Assembly (NCBI GenBank): GCA_913047525.1
Contig: CAJWUS010000087.1
Coordinates: 1 to 5,493, forward strand
Source of the DNA: an uncultured Flavobacteriales bacterium
GTDB lineage: Bacteria; Bacteroidota; Bacteroidia; Flavobacteriales; BACL11
Direction of reading: 5' to 3'
DNA length: 5,493 nt
A program made the translations under genes and the position numbers. Of this stretch, positions 5,284 to 5,493 are shown in pieces. The notes below the pieces were generated by a model. That model did not search any database. It saw nothing but the letters and a program-made list of their open reading frames with translations, and was not told where the DNA came from. Position 1 is the first letter of the stretch; every line of letters begins with the position of its first letter.

Positions 5284-5493
5284 GCAAAAAACACAAAATA
5301 GTGGTGGCCGTAAGTGGTGCTAGTGGTGCTATTTATGCCAAAGTTTTGTTTGATAAATTAGTTCAAATGAAAGATCAAATTAAGGAAGTTGGAATGTTGA
5401 TGAGTGAAAATGCAAAATTTGTTTGGCAAACGGAATTAGGAAATAATGACTATCAGAATTATCCTTTTACTTTTTATAAAAAAAAGGATTTTA
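5280..5493 (+). CDS. ubiX: Flavin prenyltransferase UbiX, N-terminal part (3' end outside window)
   Basis: The ATG at 5280 overlaps the upstream TGA (ATGA), and 71 codons are visible before the window ends. The fragment begins MSKKHKIVVAVSGASGAIYA. It has the Rossmann-like first strand and the flavin- and phosphate-binding SGASG loop (residues 12-16), with Ser15 matching the functional serine of known UbiX. A conserved MSENAKFVWQTE segment (41-52) follows, with Ser42 and Glu52 spaced like the family's serine and glutamate. The stretch PFTFYKKKDF comes just before the point where the family normally has its ASGS motif. UbiX joins dimethylallyl phosphate to reduced FMN, giving prenylated FMN, the cofactor of UbiD-type decarboxylases. 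It is cytoplasmic and homododecameric in studied members. No ubiD is in the window. In Bacteroidota, which use menaquinone, the client decarboxylase may serve menaquinone or aromatic acid metabolism. Truncation is by the window edge only. Confidence 0.95.
   Translation, partial: MSKKHKIVVAVSGASGAIYAKVLFDKLVQMKDQIKEVGMLMSENAKFVWQTELGNNDYQNYPFTFYKKKDF

Larger units (their letters stand above)
656..5493 (+). other. Predicted six-gene operon: TlpA-like, DUF6029, Omp28-like, DUF6588, OMP, ubiX
   Basis: Six same-strand genes follow one another with gaps of 4, 10, 11 and 1 bp and a final 4-bp stop-start overlap. No hairpin with a T-run is seen between them, and a strong terminator lies upstream of the first gene. 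Five products carry export signals (four signal-peptidase I type, one lipoprotein type) and the sixth is a cytoplasmic flavin-modifying enzyme. The operon continues past the right edge, so its full extent is unknown. That it is a single transcription unit is inferred from spacing. Confidence 0.75.

Noticed and set aside
5311..5329. Tandem repeat AGTGGTGCT in ubiX
   Set aside because: The two copies encode the conserved SGASGA loop, so the repeat is explained by protein constraint.

Overview
The window comes from an AT-rich member of the Bacteroidota. The evidence is a type IX secretion (T9SS) sorting domain, several protein families largely confined to that phylum (DUF6029, Omp28-related lipoprotein, DUF6588), start regions that are A-rich and lack Shine-Dalgarno motifs, and signal peptides in which the predicted mature protein begins with Gln. 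The sequence alone does not fix the genus. A Flavobacteriales-like or related environmental lineage fits.

Layout: all genes are on the + strand. Positions 1-542 hold the C-terminal end of a large secreted T9SS substrate, followed by a near-perfect intrinsic terminator at 564-591. After a 113-bp intergenic gap, six genes run with gaps of 4, 10, 11 and 1 bp and finally a 4-bp ATGA overlap. They look like one transcription unit: a TlpA-like periplasmic thioredoxin (656-1153), a DUF6029 outer-membrane protein (1158-2774), an Omp28-related lipoprotein with a thioredoxin-like CxxC (2785-3711), a DUF6588 protein (3723-4673), a small outer-membrane beta-barrel protein (4675-5283) and the start of ubiX, flavin prenyltransferase (5280 to beyond the window). 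The ubiX start is clear from its SGASG motif although the gene runs off the edge.

How the genes may work together: five consecutive products are predicted to be exported. Two of them carry CxxC thioredoxin-type active sites, and they flank a DUF6029 protein that ends in a cysteine pair (C516/C521) just before its last predicted strand. This suggests an envelope thiol-disulfide module acting on, or with, outer-membrane proteins. That is an inference from gene order and visible cysteines and has not been shown experimentally. UbiX is cytoplasmic and makes prenylated FMN for UbiD-type decarboxylases. Its place at the end of an envelope operon is notable, but it may only reflect shared transcription.

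No tRNA, rRNA, CRISPR array, insertion sequence or phage feature was seen. No untranslated stretch exceeds 113 bp.
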